This document shows, piece by piece, positions 39,484-48,834 of a stretch of 64,000 bases of DNA. Numbering within the stretch: position 1 is the first letter of the stretch; the number at the start of each line of letters is the position of its first letter. The position numbers and the translations under genes were made by a program. Under the pieces are notes generated by a model, which did not search any database, had not been told where the DNA came from, and worked only from the letters and a program-made list of their open reading frames with translations. Source of the DNA: Corynebacterium minutissimum (GTDB lineage Bacteria > Actinomycetota > Actinomycetes > Mycobacteriales > Mycobacteriaceae); assembly GCF_000988205.1 (NCBI RefSeq), contig NZ_LAYQ01000008.1:1-64000 (forward strand), read 5' to 3'.

Positions 39484-40968
39484 GTGACTACCTCCCTTGC
39501 GACGCGCGCCGCCCTCGGTGCGTGGGGTATAGCGCTCGTGCTCGCGGTGTGCTGGCCTTTTGTGCTGCCCGGCGAGTTCCTGTGGCGCGACATGGTGCTG
39601 ATTGATAACCCAGCTCTGAGCGCCTCTGCCTTCGGTGCCGGTGACTTGCCCGCGCGCAACGCACCGCAAGACGGGGTGCTTGCCTTATTCGGCGGGGCGT
39701 GGCTGGCCAGGGTCTTCATCCTTGCTGCCGCGAGCGCCTCGGCGTGGGTGGCGGGTCGATGGGCGTGCCAGCGCACACAGTTCAGCCCGTGGGCAGCAGC
39801 CGCGGCGATGGCGTGCGCGGTGGCCAATCCTTTCGTCATCGAGCGCCTCTTGCAGGGCCAGTGGTCGCTGGCGGTCGCGGCCTGGCTGGCGCCCGTGATC
39901 GCATGGGGTTGCCTCGCTGCGCACCCGCGCGTGGCGTGGCTAGCGCTGTGGGCCGCGTCCTTGACGCCCACCGGCGGGCTCTTCGGGGGCCTCATCGCGG
40001 TTGTCTGTGACCGCGAAGGGCGCAGAAGATGGCTCTTCGCTGGCGGCTCAGTCTTGTTGTGGTTGCCGTGGCTAGTTCCAAGCCTCGCGGCCGGTTCGCC
40101 TACCACCCCCGGCGACCCCGCCGCCCAAGCCGCGGCCTTTGCCCCGCGCGCGGAGGCCTACGTGGGTGCGGTCGGCTCGCTGCTCGGCTTCGGCGGCATC
40201 TGGAATGCCGCAGCAGTACCGGCTTCCCGCGAGCAGGGCTTCGCCCTGGCAGGCCTGGCCGTCGCCGCCCTCGCCATTCTTGGCGCCACCCGCCTTCCCC
40301 GGCGCGAGCTGCGCCCCCTCGCGATCCTGGCGGTTCTCGGGATGGGGCTGGCCATCTTCGGTGCACTGGCGCCCGGGCTTACCGCCTTCGCCGTCGAACA
40401 CATCCCCGGCGCGGGTCTGGTTCGTGACTCCTCCAAGCTCACTTTGCTCGCCCTGCCGCTGGCCGTGGCGGGCATCGCGTCCCTGCGCCAGCTTCCGGCC
40501 GCACTCGCGCTGTGTGCCTGCCTGCTGCAGGCCCCCGATGCCCCGCGGGAGCTCGCCGTGTTACGCCCACGCGAAACGGGCATCGACCGCAAGCTCGTCG
40601 AAGACCTCGACGGGCGCCTCACCTTCTTCGCCGACCGCCCCGCCATGGTGCCGCTTGACGGCGGCATCGCCCTCGACCCCTACTCCAAAGCCGCCAACAA
40701 GCTCGACTCCGGCGAGCTCACCGTCGACGGTGTGACAGTGGATGAGCCATCGCCGCGTTACCTCGCAGCCGCCGAGGCCTGGACCAACCGCGACCTCGAC
40801 CGGCTGGAAGAGCTCGGCGTGGGTGCGGTCGTCGAAGCGGGAAGCATCGTCGCCACCACGAACGCGCAACCGGCACCCGCCCCGTGGGCCCTTAGCGCCG
40901 CCTGGTGCGCACTTCCGCTTCTAGCAACTCTTCGAAGCGCGCGCCGGTTTTCTCCCACGAAAAAGTAG
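39484..40968 (+). CDS. Polytopic membrane protein (Rv0226c-like)
   Basis: The 494-residue product (GTG start) has about nine to ten hydrophobic helices and a C-terminal soluble part (EDLDGRLTFFADRPAMVPLD). Early residues LPGEFLWRDMVLIDNPALS resemble the first loop of GT-C type enzymes, with an acidic residue, but no confirmed glycosyltransferase motif is seen. It is coupled to the DUF3068 gene. Its 3' end overlaps the convergent GT4 gene by 77 bases, which is rather long. It probably works in lipoglycan or mycolate export. Confidence 0.8.
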   Translation: MTTSLATRAALGAWGIALVLAVCWPFVLPGEFLWRDMVLIDNPALSASAFGAGDLPARNAPQDGVLALFGGAWLARVFILAAASASAWVAGRWACQRTQFSPWAAAAAMACAVANPFVIERLLQGQWSLAVAAWLAPVIAWGCLAAHPRVAWLALWAASLTPTGGLFGGLIAVVCDREGRRRWLFAGGSVLLWLPWLVPSLAAGSPTTPGDPAAQAAAFAPRAEAYVGAVGSLLGFGGIWNAAAVPASREQGFALAGLAVAALAILGATRLPRRELRPLAILAVLGMGLAIFGALAPGLTAFAVEHIPGAGLVRDSSKLTLLALPLAVAGIASLRQLPAALALCACLLQAPDAPRELAVLRPRETGIDRKLVEDLDGRLTFFADRPAMVPLDGGIALDPYSKAANKLDSGELTVDGVTVDEPSPRYLAAAEAWTNRDLDRLEELGVGAVVEAGSIVATTNAQPAPAPWALSAAWCALPLLATLRSARRFSPTKK

Positions 40969-41974
40969 CCGCCAACTCGCGCGCAGCCTCGCCCAAACGG
41001 CGGCGGAGGGAGGGGTCGTCGACAAGCATGCGCACCGCCTGCGCGAACTCCTCCTCGCGCTGCACCAGCACACCGGTCTTGCCGTCGATGACACTGTCTT
41101 GCAGGCCAAACGCATAACCTACCGTGGGCACCCCATGTTGGGCCGCCTCCATGACTGCCAAACCCCAGCCTTCTTTTCGAGACGGCATGAGGTGAACATC
41201 AGCGCGAGCGAGCAGCGCATGCTTATAATCCTCCGTCACCTGACCACGGAAGCGCACGCGGTCCTCCACCCCGTGGGCGCGCGCATACTCGCGCAGGTGG
41301 GATTCCCACCAGCCGGAACCGATGACGTCGAGAAGCGCGCCCGGAATCCGCGCCACGGTGTCCATCGCGTGCTCAATCTGCTTGTGCGGCACCAGGCGCG
41401 ACAGCGTCACCAGGTGGATATCGGCCTCGCGCTCCAAGGTGGGCACGTGTTCCGGCAGGTGGTCCACGCCGTTTTCAATGATGTGCGCGCCACGAATGCC
41501 CAGCTTTTCTAGGTCGCGCTTCGAAGCCTCCGAGACCGTCACCCACGTGTTCTCGCGATACAGCGCGGGCACCACTCGGGATTCCAGGAACCAGCCCAGC
41601 CTCGCCAGGACGGGCCCGGCCACCGGCCACTGCTCGCGGTGACAGTGGTGCGTCAGGATCACCACGGGCGCGCGGGTGGCCAGGCGCGCGAAAAAGGGAA
41701 TGCCGTTGTGGGTATCCACCACGACATCGAAACCGCGGCGCCCGAACAACATCGCCACCAACGCGCGCGGGTAGACGCTGAACTTGGCCCCGGCGCGCGA
41801 GTAGAGCACGCCGTTGCGGCGCTCGCGCTTGGCGGCGTTCATGTGGCGCGCGGTGCGGAAGACCACCTCGTGGCCCTGGGCAGCGAGGTATTCCCCGACG
41901 CGCTCGAGGTAGCGCTCGGAGCCGCCACCCTGCGGGTGGGTGGAATCGCGCCAGCACAAAAGAAGGATTTTCAT
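40892..41974 (-). CDS. GT4-family glycosyltransferase
   Basis: The 360-residue product is a GT-B enzyme: MKILLLCWRDSTHPQGGGSE with the glycine-rich N-terminal loop, then IENGVDHLPE, and the donor-site motif MPSRKEGWGLAVMEAAQHG (E-x7-E). It transfers a sugar from a nucleotide donor in the cytoplasm to an envelope lipid or glycan; the acceptor is not visible. It corresponds to Rv0225 by position. It diverges from the methyltransferase gene across a 24-base gap and overlaps its convergent neighbour. Confidence 0.88.
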   Translation of the reverse strand: MKILLLCWRDSTHPQGGGSERYLERVGEYLAAQGHEVVFRTARHMNAAKRERRNGVLYSRAGAKFSVYPRALVAMLFGRRGFDVVVDTHNGIPFFARLATRAPVVILTHHCHREQWPVAGPVLARLGWFLESRVVPALYRENTWVTVSEASKRDLEKLGIRGAHIIENGVDHLPEHVPTLEREADIHLVTLSRLVPHKQIEHAMDTVARIPGALLDVIGSGWWESHLREYARAHGVEDRVRFRGQVTEDYKHALLARADVHLMPSRKEGWGLAVMEAAQHGVPTVGYAFGLQDSVIDGKTGVLVQREEEFAQAVRMLVDDPSLRRRLGEAARELAATFSWEKTGARFEELLEAEVRTRRR

Positions 41975-41998
41975 GTCGAGGAACTAGCCTAGTGGGTT

Positions 41999-42763
41999 AT
42001 GAAACGCACCCGTGCCTTGGCCACCCTGCGCCGCTCCTGGCGGCTGCTGCGCTCCTTCCGCTTTGAGCAGTCAGCGCCCGCGATCTTTTATGGCGGCTTG
42101 GCTGAGGACACCGCCGCGCTTATCGACGCCCTCTCCCGCGACCACTCCCTCTCCCTCACCGGCGCGCGCGTGCTCGACGTCGGGGGCGGGCCCGGCTATT
42201 TCGCTTCGGCCTTTGCCCAGCGCGGGGCCAGCTATGTGGGGCTGGAGCCGGACGTGGGCGAGATGGCCGCCGCCGGTATCTCAGTGGCCCAGGCTGTGCG
42301 CGGCGATGGCACGTGCCTGCCTTTCGCGGATAACACCTTCGACATCACGTATTCCTCCAACGTGGCCGAGCACATCCCCAACCCGTGGGACATGGGTGAG
42401 GAAATGCTGCGCGTGACCAAGCCCGGCGGACTGGTTATCCTCAGCTACACGGTGTGGCTGGGCCCCTTCGGCGGGCACGAAACCGGCCTATGGGAGCACT
42501 ACGTGGGCGGCGAGTTCGCCCGCGACCGCTATACCCGCCGCCACGGCCACCCGCCGAAGAACGTCTTCGGCACCTCGCTCTTTGTGCTCTCCGCCCGCGA
42601 GGGCCTGGACTGGGCGCGCAGCGTGTCTCCGCCTGGTCCACGGGGCGCAGAATTCCTCGCGGCCTTCCCGCGCTACCACCCGTGGTGGGCCTGGTGGGTG
42701 CTAAAAGTGCCGGTGCTGCGCGAGTTCCTCACCTCCAACCTGGTCCTCGTCCTGCGCGCTTAA
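41999..42763 (+). CDS. mtrP: SAM-dependent methyltransferase (MtrP-like)
   Basis: The 254-residue product is a class I methyltransferase with motif I VLDVGGGPGYFAS (about 59-71), the acidic motif II YVGLEPDVGEM and a Methyltransf_11 core ending YSSNVAEHIPNPWDMGEEML. In C. glutamicum the syntenic MtrP (NCgl2764) is needed for efficient transport of trehalose mycolates. The gene lies two positions from the other transport genes and ends at a strong terminator. The methyl acceptor is unknown. Confidence 0.85.
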   Translation: MKRTRALATLRRSWRLLRSFRFEQSAPAIFYGGLAEDTAALIDALSRDHSLSLTGARVLDVGGGPGYFASAFAQRGASYVGLEPDVGEMAAAGISVAQAVRGDGTCLPFADNTFDITYSSNVAEHIPNPWDMGEEMLRVTKPGGLVILSYTVWLGPFGGHETGLWEHYVGGEFARDRYTRRHGHPPKNVFGTSLFVLSAREGLDWARSVSPPGPRGAEFLAAFPRYHPWWAWWVLKVPVLREFLTSNLVLVLRA

Positions 42764-42779
42764 GCCCCTAAAACGACGA

Positions 42780-42805
42780 ATGCTCCCCCGCAGGGGAGCA
42801 TCCGT
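42780..42805. terminator. Bidirectional terminator
   Basis: ATGCTCCCC (42780-42788) pairs with GGGGAGCAT (42793-42801), followed by CCGTTT. It lies between the convergent methyltransferase and PEP carboxykinase genes. Confidence 0.8.
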
Positions 42806-42818
42806 TTAACCGCGATGA

Positions 42819-44639
42819 TTAGGAGGCAGCCTCAACGCGCTCCTTGAGCGCCTTGAACTGGTCCCACACCTCCGACGGCACGCGGGAGCCCAGGAAGGTC
42901 AGGTACTCCTTGTTGTCTTCCATGTCGCCAGCCCAGTCAGCCGGGTTCACGGCAAGCGCCTCGCGGACGTCCTCGATGTCGAAGTCCAGGCCGGTGAGGT
43001 CGATATCCTCCGGGCGAGCGGTGTGGCCCACGACGGTCTCAACGGCGTCGACGTTGCCCTCGATGCGGTCCACAATCCACTTGAGAACACGGGAGTTCTC
43101 GCCGAAGCCCGGCCACAGGAAGCGGCGGTCCTCGCCGCGGCGGAACCAGTTGACCAGGAAGATGGCCGGCATGCGGTCGCCGCCCTTGTTGCCCATATCT
43201 ACCCAGTGCTGCAGGTAGTCACCGGCGTTGTAGCCCATGAACGGCAGCATCGCCATCGGGTCGTGGCGCAGGGCGCCGACCTTGCCCTCAGCGGCAGCGG
43301 TCTGGCCGGAGGAGAGCAGGGCGCCGATCATGGTGCCGTGGTTCCAGTCGAAAGCCTGGGTCACCAGCGGGACGGTGTCCGCGCGGCGGCCGCCGAAGAG
43401 GATGGCGTCAATCTTGACGCCCTTCCAGTCATCAAACTCCGGAGCGGCAGACGGGCACTGCGTAATCGGCACGCAGTAGCGGGAGTTCGGGTGCGCCGCC
43501 TTGGTGGTCGAAGCCGGGGTCCAGTCGTTGCCGTGCCAGTCGATGAGATGCTCCGGGGCCTCGCCCATTTCCTCCCACCAGACATCGCCGTCGTCGGTCA
43601 GCGCGACGTTGGTGAACAGGGTGTTGCCCGGCTCCATCGTCTTCATGGCGATCGGGTTGGAATCGTAGTTGGTGCCCGGTGCCACACCGAAGAAGCCGTT
43701 CTCCGGATTAACTGCGTACAGGCCGTCCTCGCGCAGCTTCATCCACGCGATGTCATCGCCCACGACCTCAGCCTTCCAGCCCGGGATGGTCGGGGTGATC
43801 ATGGCCAGGTTGGTCTTACCGCAGGCGGACGGGAAGGCGGCCGCGATGTGGTACTTCTTGCCCTCCGGGTTGGTGAGCTTCAGGATGAGCATGTGCTCTG
43901 CCATCCAGCCCTCTTCCTTCGCCATGACGGAAGCGATACGCAGCGCGTAGCACTTCTTGGCCAGGATGGCGTTGCCACCGTAGCCAGAACCGTAGGACCA
44001 AATCTCCTTGGTTGCCGGGAACTGCGTGATGTACTTCTTGTCGTTGCACGGCCACGCGACATCCTCCTGACCCGGCTCCAGCGGAGCGCCGACGGAGTGC
44101 AGGGCGTGGACAAAATCGCCGTTGTCCCCGATCTTGTCCAGAGCCTGCTGGCCCATGCGGGTCATGATGCGCATGGAAAGCACAACATAAGCCGAGTCGG
44201 TGAGCTGCACGCCGAGCTTGGGGTCCGGGTCGCTAATCGGGCCCATGCAGAAAGGCACCACATACATGGTGCGGCCCTTCATGGAGCCACGGAAGGCCTC
44301 GGTCATCTCTTCCTTCATGGCTGCCGGCGGGGCCCAGTTATTGGTCGGGCCTGCGTCCTCAGCAGTCTCGGTGCAGATGAAGGTGCGGGACTCCACGCGC
44401 GCGACATCCGACGGGTTCGAGCGAGCCAGGTAGGAGTTCGGGCGCTTCTCCTCATTGAGCTTAATCAGGGTGCCCTTTTCCACGAGTTCAGCGGCGAGAC
44501 GGTCAGCCTCCTCCTGGGAGCCATCTACGAAGACGACCTCTTCCGGCTGGAAGAGCTCGACGCTCTCACTGATCCACGAAATAAGCTTCTCGTTCTTCGT
44601 GGGCAGTTCACCTACAAGGCCCTTAATGGTTGCGGTCAT
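42819..44639 (-). CDS. pckG: PEP carboxykinase (GTP)
   Basis: The 606-residue product converts oxaloacetate and GTP to phosphoenolpyruvate, GDP and CO2, the first committed step of gluconeogenesis. The kinase loop [15 protein letters not shown] and the metal site [13 protein letters not shown] are clear, and [15 protein letters not shown] is the family signature. Length is normal for the GTP-dependent class. A long upstream gap (44640-44988) fits regulated transcription by carbon source, as known for corynebacterial pck. It is separated from its neighbours and probably monocistronic. Confidence 0.97.
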   Translation of the reverse strand: MTATIKGLVGELPTKNEKLISWISESVELFQPEEVVFVDGSQEEADRLAAELVEKGTLIKLNEEKRPNSYLARSNPSDVARVESRTFICTETAEDAGPTNNWAPPAAMKEEMTEAFRGSMKGRTMYVVPFCMGPISDPDPKLGVQLTDSAYVVLSMRIMTRMGQQALDKIGDNGDFVHALHSVGAPLEPGQEDVAWPCNDKKYITQFPATKEIWSYGSGYGGNAILAKKCYALRIASVMAKEEGWMAEHMLILKLTNPEGKKYHIAAAFPSACGKTNLAMITPTIPGWKAEVVGDDIAWMKLREDGLYAVNPENGFFGVAPGTNYDSNPIAMKTMEPGNTLFTNVALTDDGDVWWEEMGEAPEHLIDWHGNDWTPASTTKAAHPNSRYCVPITQCPSAAPEFDDWKGVKIDAILFGGRRADTVPLVTQAFDWNHGTMIGALLSSGQTAAAEGKVGALRHDPMAMLPFMGYNAGDYLQHWVDMGNKGGDRMPAIFLVNWFRRGEDRRFLWPGFGENSRVLKWIVDRIEGNVDAVETVVGHTARPEDIDLTGLDFDIEDVREALAVNPADWAGDMEDNKEYLTFLGSRVPSEVWDQFKALKERVEAAS

Positions 44640-44988
44640 CTCACATTCTCCTGTGGTCGGTGTGGCCAGGGTGCTTTATATCGCCGAAGGTTTCCCCTAT
44701 CGACGTTTCACCAACCAGAGTACGGATACTGGTGATAACAGAATGTGTAATACAGCCCACCCTGGTTATATCCACCCAGCTCAACCCGACTAACCCGAGG
44801 ACAACGAAGTGTGAATTAGGGCACGCGGCCACCAAAGATACCCCCGCACAGGGTGGATTTTCTTTGGACTGCCCATCCCGTACGCCCATACTCTTACCCC
44901 CACCGCGACCTGATTGGCCTTCACTTAGGCGCCCTCCACGGCGCGGCACGTTGCCCCTCACCCCTGCTTAAGGGAACAATGTCAACTG
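44640..44988. promoter_or_regulatory. Divergent promoter region of pckG and trmB
   Basis: This 349-base gap separates the divergent genes pckG and trmB and should contain both promoters and the control sites of pckG. I see no gene in it. Near trmB, AAGGGAAC is followed by ATGTCAACTGATGAATAG (44979-44996), a five-codon frame overlapping the trmB start. I can define no operator. Confidence 0.5.
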
Positions 44989-45762
44989 ATGAATAGTGCA
45001 GACTCCTCCCAGAATCCCGCCGCGCAGATGCCTCACGGCCGCGGCCTCCAGACGGATTTCAACGCCGAGTTCAACAATGATTTGGACTACCCACGCCTCG
45101 GCAACGTGACCTTCCGTCGCGGCACCCTCACCGACAACCAAAACGCCCTCTTCGAAGAGCACTGGCCTAGGTTGGGGCGCCTGCTTGCCGACGAACCCCT
45201 CGACATCCCCGCCTGGTTCGGCCGCAAGGGGGCGAAGACCATCGTCGAGATCGGCTCCGGAACCGGTACTTCAACCGCAGCCATGGCGCCACTCGAGCAG
45301 GACACCAACATCATCGCCGTCGAGCTTTACAAGCCGGGCCTGGCCAAGCTGCTGGGCTCCATCGTGCGTAACGACATTGAGAACATCCGCATGGTCCGCG
45401 GCGATGGCATCGAGGTTCTCATGCGCATGTTCGCGCCCGAGTCCCTCGACGGCATCCGCATCTTCTTCCCGGATCCGTGGCCCAAGGCCCGCCACCACAA
45501 GCGCCGCATCATCCAATCCGGCACGCTCAACCTCTTTGCTTCCCGCCTGAAGCCCGGCGGCGTGCTCCACGTGGCCACCGACCACGCCGGCTACGCCGAG
45601 TGGATCAACGAGCTCGTTGAGGTCGAGCCCTCCCTCGACTACAAGGGCTGGCCCTGGCCGGAGTGCCCCATCCTCACCGACCGCCAGGTCATCACCAAAT
45701 TTGAGGGCAAGGGCTTAGATAAGGAACACGTCATCACCGAGTACCTGTGGGAGAAGAAGTAA
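44989..45762 (+). CDS. trmB: tRNA (guanine-N7-)-methyltransferase TrmB
   Basis: The 257-residue product makes 7-methylguanine at position 46 of tRNAs. The SAM site [16 protein letters not shown] and the TrmB signature [15 protein letters not shown] are present, with the C-terminal [12 protein letters not shown]. The ATG at 44989 lacks a close ribosome site, while a five-codon frame starting at 44979 has one; either translational coupling or a missing base at the start is possible. It overlaps the NYN gene by one base (TAATG), in the order trmB-NYN-mmpL known from mycobacteria. Confidence 0.95.
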   Translation: MNSADSSQNPAAQMPHGRGLQTDFNAEFNNDLDYPRLGNVTFRRGTLTDNQNALFEEHWPRLGRLLADEPLDIPAWFGRKGAKTIVEIGSGTGTSTAAMAPLEQDTNIIAVELYKPGLAKLLGSIVRNDIENIRMVRGDGIEVLMRMFAPESLDGIRIFFPDPWPKARHHKRRIIQSGTLNLFASRLKPGGVLHVATDHAGYAEWINELVEVEPSLDYKGWPWPECPILTDRQVITKFEGKGLDKEHVITEYLWEKK

Positions 45763-46373
45763 TGGCCGGCACCTACCTTCTGGTGTGGGACGCACCCAAC
45801 ATGGACATGGGCCTCGGCGCCATCCTCGGCGGGCGCCCCACCGCCGCCTACCGACCACGCTTCGACGCCATCGGCCGCTGGCTGGTGGAGCTGGCCTTTG
45901 ACAACGACGCCACCCCCGAAGCCGCCGTCTTCACCAACGTCAGCCCCGGCGGCGCCGACGTCATCCGCCCCTGGGTGGAGGCCATCCGCAACGTCGGCTT
46001 CGCCGTGTTTGCCAAGCCAAAGCTCCACGAGGACGATGATGTCGACCCCGACATGGTCGAATACATCAAGGCCAACCGCGAGAACCTCTCCGGTGTCATC
46101 GTGGCTTCTGCCGACGGTCAGAACTTCCAGCACCTGCTGGAGCAGCTCACGGCTTCCGGTCTGCCCACCTGCGTGCTCGGCTTCCACGAGCATGCTTCAT
46201 GGGCGCTGACCCACCCCGATATCGAGTTCGTCGACCTCGAAGATATCGAGGGAGTCTTCCGCGAACCGCTGCCGCGCGTGAACCTGGACAACCTGCCTCC
46301 AGGCGGCGCCTGGCTGCAGCCTTTCCGCCCGCTGTCCGCGCTGCTGCCGGACCGCGCGCCCGAGCACAGTTAG
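45762..46373 (+). CDS. NYN-domain protein
   Basis: I start at the ATG at 45762, which overlaps the trmB stop codon. The 203-residue product [20 protein letters not shown] has the NYN/PIN-like ribonuclease fold: the N-terminal aspartate (VWDAPNMD), a second acidic site (VIVASADGQNFQHLLEQL) and the fold-closing VLGFHEHAS. NYN proteins are thought to process RNA. In mycobacteria the equivalent Rv0207c also lies between trmB and mmpL3. Its substrate is unknown. Confidence 0.85.
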   Translation: MAGTYLLVWDAPNMDMGLGAILGGRPTAAYRPRFDAIGRWLVELAFDNDATPEAAVFTNVSPGGADVIRPWVEAIRNVGFAVFAKPKLHEDDDVDPDMVEYIKANRENLSGVIVASADGQNFQHLLEQLTASGLPTCVLGFHEHASWALTHPDIEFVDLEDIEGVFREPLPRVNLDNLPPGGAWLQPFRPLSALLPDRAPEHS

Positions 46374-46380
46374 GAGCCGC

Positions 46381-48834
46381 ATGTTTTATTCTTGGGGCCG
46401 CTTCTCCTATGCCCACCGCAAGGTCATCCCGCTCATCATCGTGGGTCTCATCCTCGGCCTCTTCTTCGGCTTCGGCACGCGCCTCGAGGAGCGCATGAGT
46501 CAGGAAGGCTGGGAGGACCCGGGGGCGGCGTCGACAAGCGCTGCACAGATCGAGCTCGAGACGTTCGGCCGCGATAATTCCGGCGACGTCATCCTGCTTT
46601 TCGACGACCCCGAAACCCACGCCGCCGAGGCCAAGGCCTTCCTCGACGAGCTCCAGACCCAGTATCCGGAGCAGATCGACTCCGTCACCAGCTACTTTGA
46701 TAAGCGCAACCCGAACCTCATCACGCAGGACCACTCCACGGCCTTCGCGGCCATCGGGCTGAAGGGTGACGGCGAGCAGACGCTCAAAGACTTCCGCGCC
46801 ATCGAGGATTCCCTGCACTCCAGCGGGCTGCCCGTGCAGGTAGCGGGTGCCACCGCGGTGGCTGACGCGCTGGATGAAGGCATGGCCAAGGACATCTCCC
46901 GCGCGGAGAAGGCCGCTCTGCCGCTCGTCGGGCTGCTGCTGCTGATCGTCTTCGGCTCCGTCGTCGCGGCCTTCATGCCGCTCGTCGTGGGCGGCCTGTC
47001 CATCTTGGGCTCGCTGGGCATCCTCTCGATCCTGGCTGGCTTCCAGCAGGTCAACGTGTTTGCACAGGCCGTCGTCACGCTGCTGGGCTTGGGCCTGGCC
47101 ATTGACTACGGCCTGTTCATGGTCTCCCGCTTCCGCGAGGAGCTGGACAAGGGCCGCGATACCAAGGAGGCCGTGGCGATCACCACCGCCACCGCCGGCC
47201 AGACCGTGGTCTTCTCCGCCGCGATGGTGGCCGTATCCCTCTCTGGGCTTTTCCTCTTCCCGCAGGCCTTCCTCAAATCCGTGGCCTATGGCTCCATCTC
47301 CGCGGTGGGCCTCGCCGCACTCCTGTCGGTGACGGTGCTGCCCTCGCTATTTGGCATGCTGGGCCCCAACATCGACAAGTGGACCGTGCGCAAGACTTCG
47401 CGCCGCGGGCGCCGCATCGAAGACACCTGGTGGTACCGGATGCCGCGCTGGGCCATGGGCCGCGCGGGGCTAATGACCACCGCCATCTGTGCGCTGCTCA
47501 TCGCGCTGACCCTGCCGGTGCTGGGCGTGAAATTCGGCGGTATCAACGAGACCTACCTGCCACCCAACCAGGACGCGCGCGTGGCGCAGGACCAGTTCAA
47601 CGAGCAATTCCCGTCCTTCCGCACCGAGCCGGTCAAGCTGGTGGTGAAGAATGCGACGAATGAGCAGCTTGTGGACGTCGTCATGCAGGCCCGCTCCATC
47701 CAGGGGCTTACCGAGCCGATGGGCCCGAAGACCGCGACCGTCGACGGCACCACCGTCCTCGGCGCCGGTATTCAGGACCGCGAGGACTACGCGCGGATCG
47801 TCCACGAGCTGGAGAACATTGAGGCACCGGAGGGCGTGGAGCTCTACGTCGGCGGCACCCCGGCCATGGAGGTCGAATCCCTCGACGCGCTCTTCGACAC
47901 GCTGCCCTGGATGGCCCTCTACGTGGTGCTAGCCACCTTCATCCTCATGGCGCTGGTCTTCGGCAGCTTCATCCTGCCGCTGAAGGCCATCATCATGACG
48001 CTGCTCTCCCTAGGTGCCACGCTGGGTATCTTGACGCTCATGTTCGTCGATGGCCTCGGTTCCGACCTGCTCAACTTCACCGCCGGCCCGCTCATGAGCC
48101 CGATTTTGGTGCTCATCATCGCCATCGTCTTTGGTCTGTCCACGGACTACGAGGTCTTCCTGGTCTCGCGCATGGTCGAGGCCCGCCGCCGCGGCGCTTC
48201 CACGGACGAGGCCATCGCCGCGGGTACCGCGCACACGGGCGGCATCATCACGGCAGCCGCGCTCATCATGATTGTGGTGGCGGGGGCCTTCGGTTTCTCC
48301 GACATCGTGATGATGAAGTACATCGCCTTCGGCATGATTTTTGCACTGCTTATCGACGCCACCATCGTCCGCATGCTCCTTGTCCCCGCCGTCATGCACC
48401 TGCTGCGCGAGGACAACTGGTGGGCCCCGCGCTTCCTCACCCGCCTGACCCATCGCCTCGGCGGCGACAACACTCCAGCTGCCGAGCCGGACCTAGCCAC
48501 CGCATCCGCTGCCGCGCCAACGCCCACCGCCCCAGCGCTGAACAACGAAGAGGCCGCACCGGCTAAACAGGCTGTGCTGTCCACCACCGTAACTACCGAG
48601 CGGGACGAGCCGCGTTCTTCGGCTGGATCCACCGGGCAGGCAGAGAAGCCGGTTGCTCCCATTACTCCCACAGCACCTGTCGAAAAGCCGGGCTCGCGGG
48701 GCGAGGTAGAGGGGGCGTCGGCAAGCAGGGCAAGCGAAGCCGCCGTACGCGGGGACCGCAGCGCCGACACTGACGCGGAGCTCATCCCCTTCTCCGAGCT
48801 GGTCAAGCGCCTCAAGTCCACGGATGGTCGATGA
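46381..48834 (+). CDS. cmpL1: MmpL-family trehalose monomycolate transporter (CmpL1/MmpL3-like)
   Basis: The 817-residue product is an RND-type exporter with twelve membrane helices in two halves: first helix KVIPLIIVGLILGLFFGF, then a periplasmic domain, then LLGLGLAIDYGLFMVSRFRE and its counterpart VFGLSTDYEVFLVSRMVEAR with the proton-relay Asp-Tyr pairs. The C-terminal tail (about 700-817) is low-complexity and cytoplasmic. Position after trmB and NYN and in the mycolate locus supports export of trehalose monomycolate, as MmpL3 does. It ends four bases into the next gene. Confidence 0.92.
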   Translation: MFYSWGRFSYAHRKVIPLIIVGLILGLFFGFGTRLEERMSQEGWEDPGAASTSAAQIELETFGRDNSGDVILLFDDPETHAAEAKAFLDELQTQYPEQIDSVTSYFDKRNPNLITQDHSTAFAAIGLKGDGEQTLKDFRAIEDSLHSSGLPVQVAGATAVADALDEGMAKDISRAEKAALPLVGLLLLIVFGSVVAAFMPLVVGGLSILGSLGILSILAGFQQVNVFAQAVVTLLGLGLAIDYGLFMVSRFREELDKGRDTKEAVAITTATAGQTVVFSAAMVAVSLSGLFLFPQAFLKSVAYGSISAVGLAALLSVTVLPSLFGMLGPNIDKWTVRKTSRRGRRIEDTWWYRMPRWAMGRAGLMTTAICALLIALTLPVLGVKFGGINETYLPPNQDARVAQDQFNEQFPSFRTEPVKLVVKNATNEQLVDVVMQARSIQGLTEPMGPKTATVDGTTVLGAGIQDREDYARIVHELENIEAPEGVELYVGGTPAMEVESLDALFDTLPWMALYVVLATFILMALVFGSFILPLKAIIMTLLSLGATLGILTLMFVDGLGSDLLNFTAGPLMSPILVLIIAIVFGLSTDYEVFLVSRMVEARRRGASTDEAIAAGTAHTGGIITAAALIMIVVAGAFGFSDIVMMKYIAFGMIFALLIDATIVRMLLVPAVMHLLREDNWWAPRFLTRLTHRLGGDNTPAAEPDLATASAAAPTPTAPALNNEEAAPAKQAVLSTTVTTERDEPRSSAGSTGQAEKPVAPITPTAPVEKPGSRGEVEGASASRASEAAVRGDRSADTDAELIPFSELVKRLKSTDGR

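Noticed and set aside
43023..44735. 570-codon plus-strand frame opposite pckG
   Set aside because: It is an antisense shadow caused by high GC; pckG is unmistakable on the other strand.
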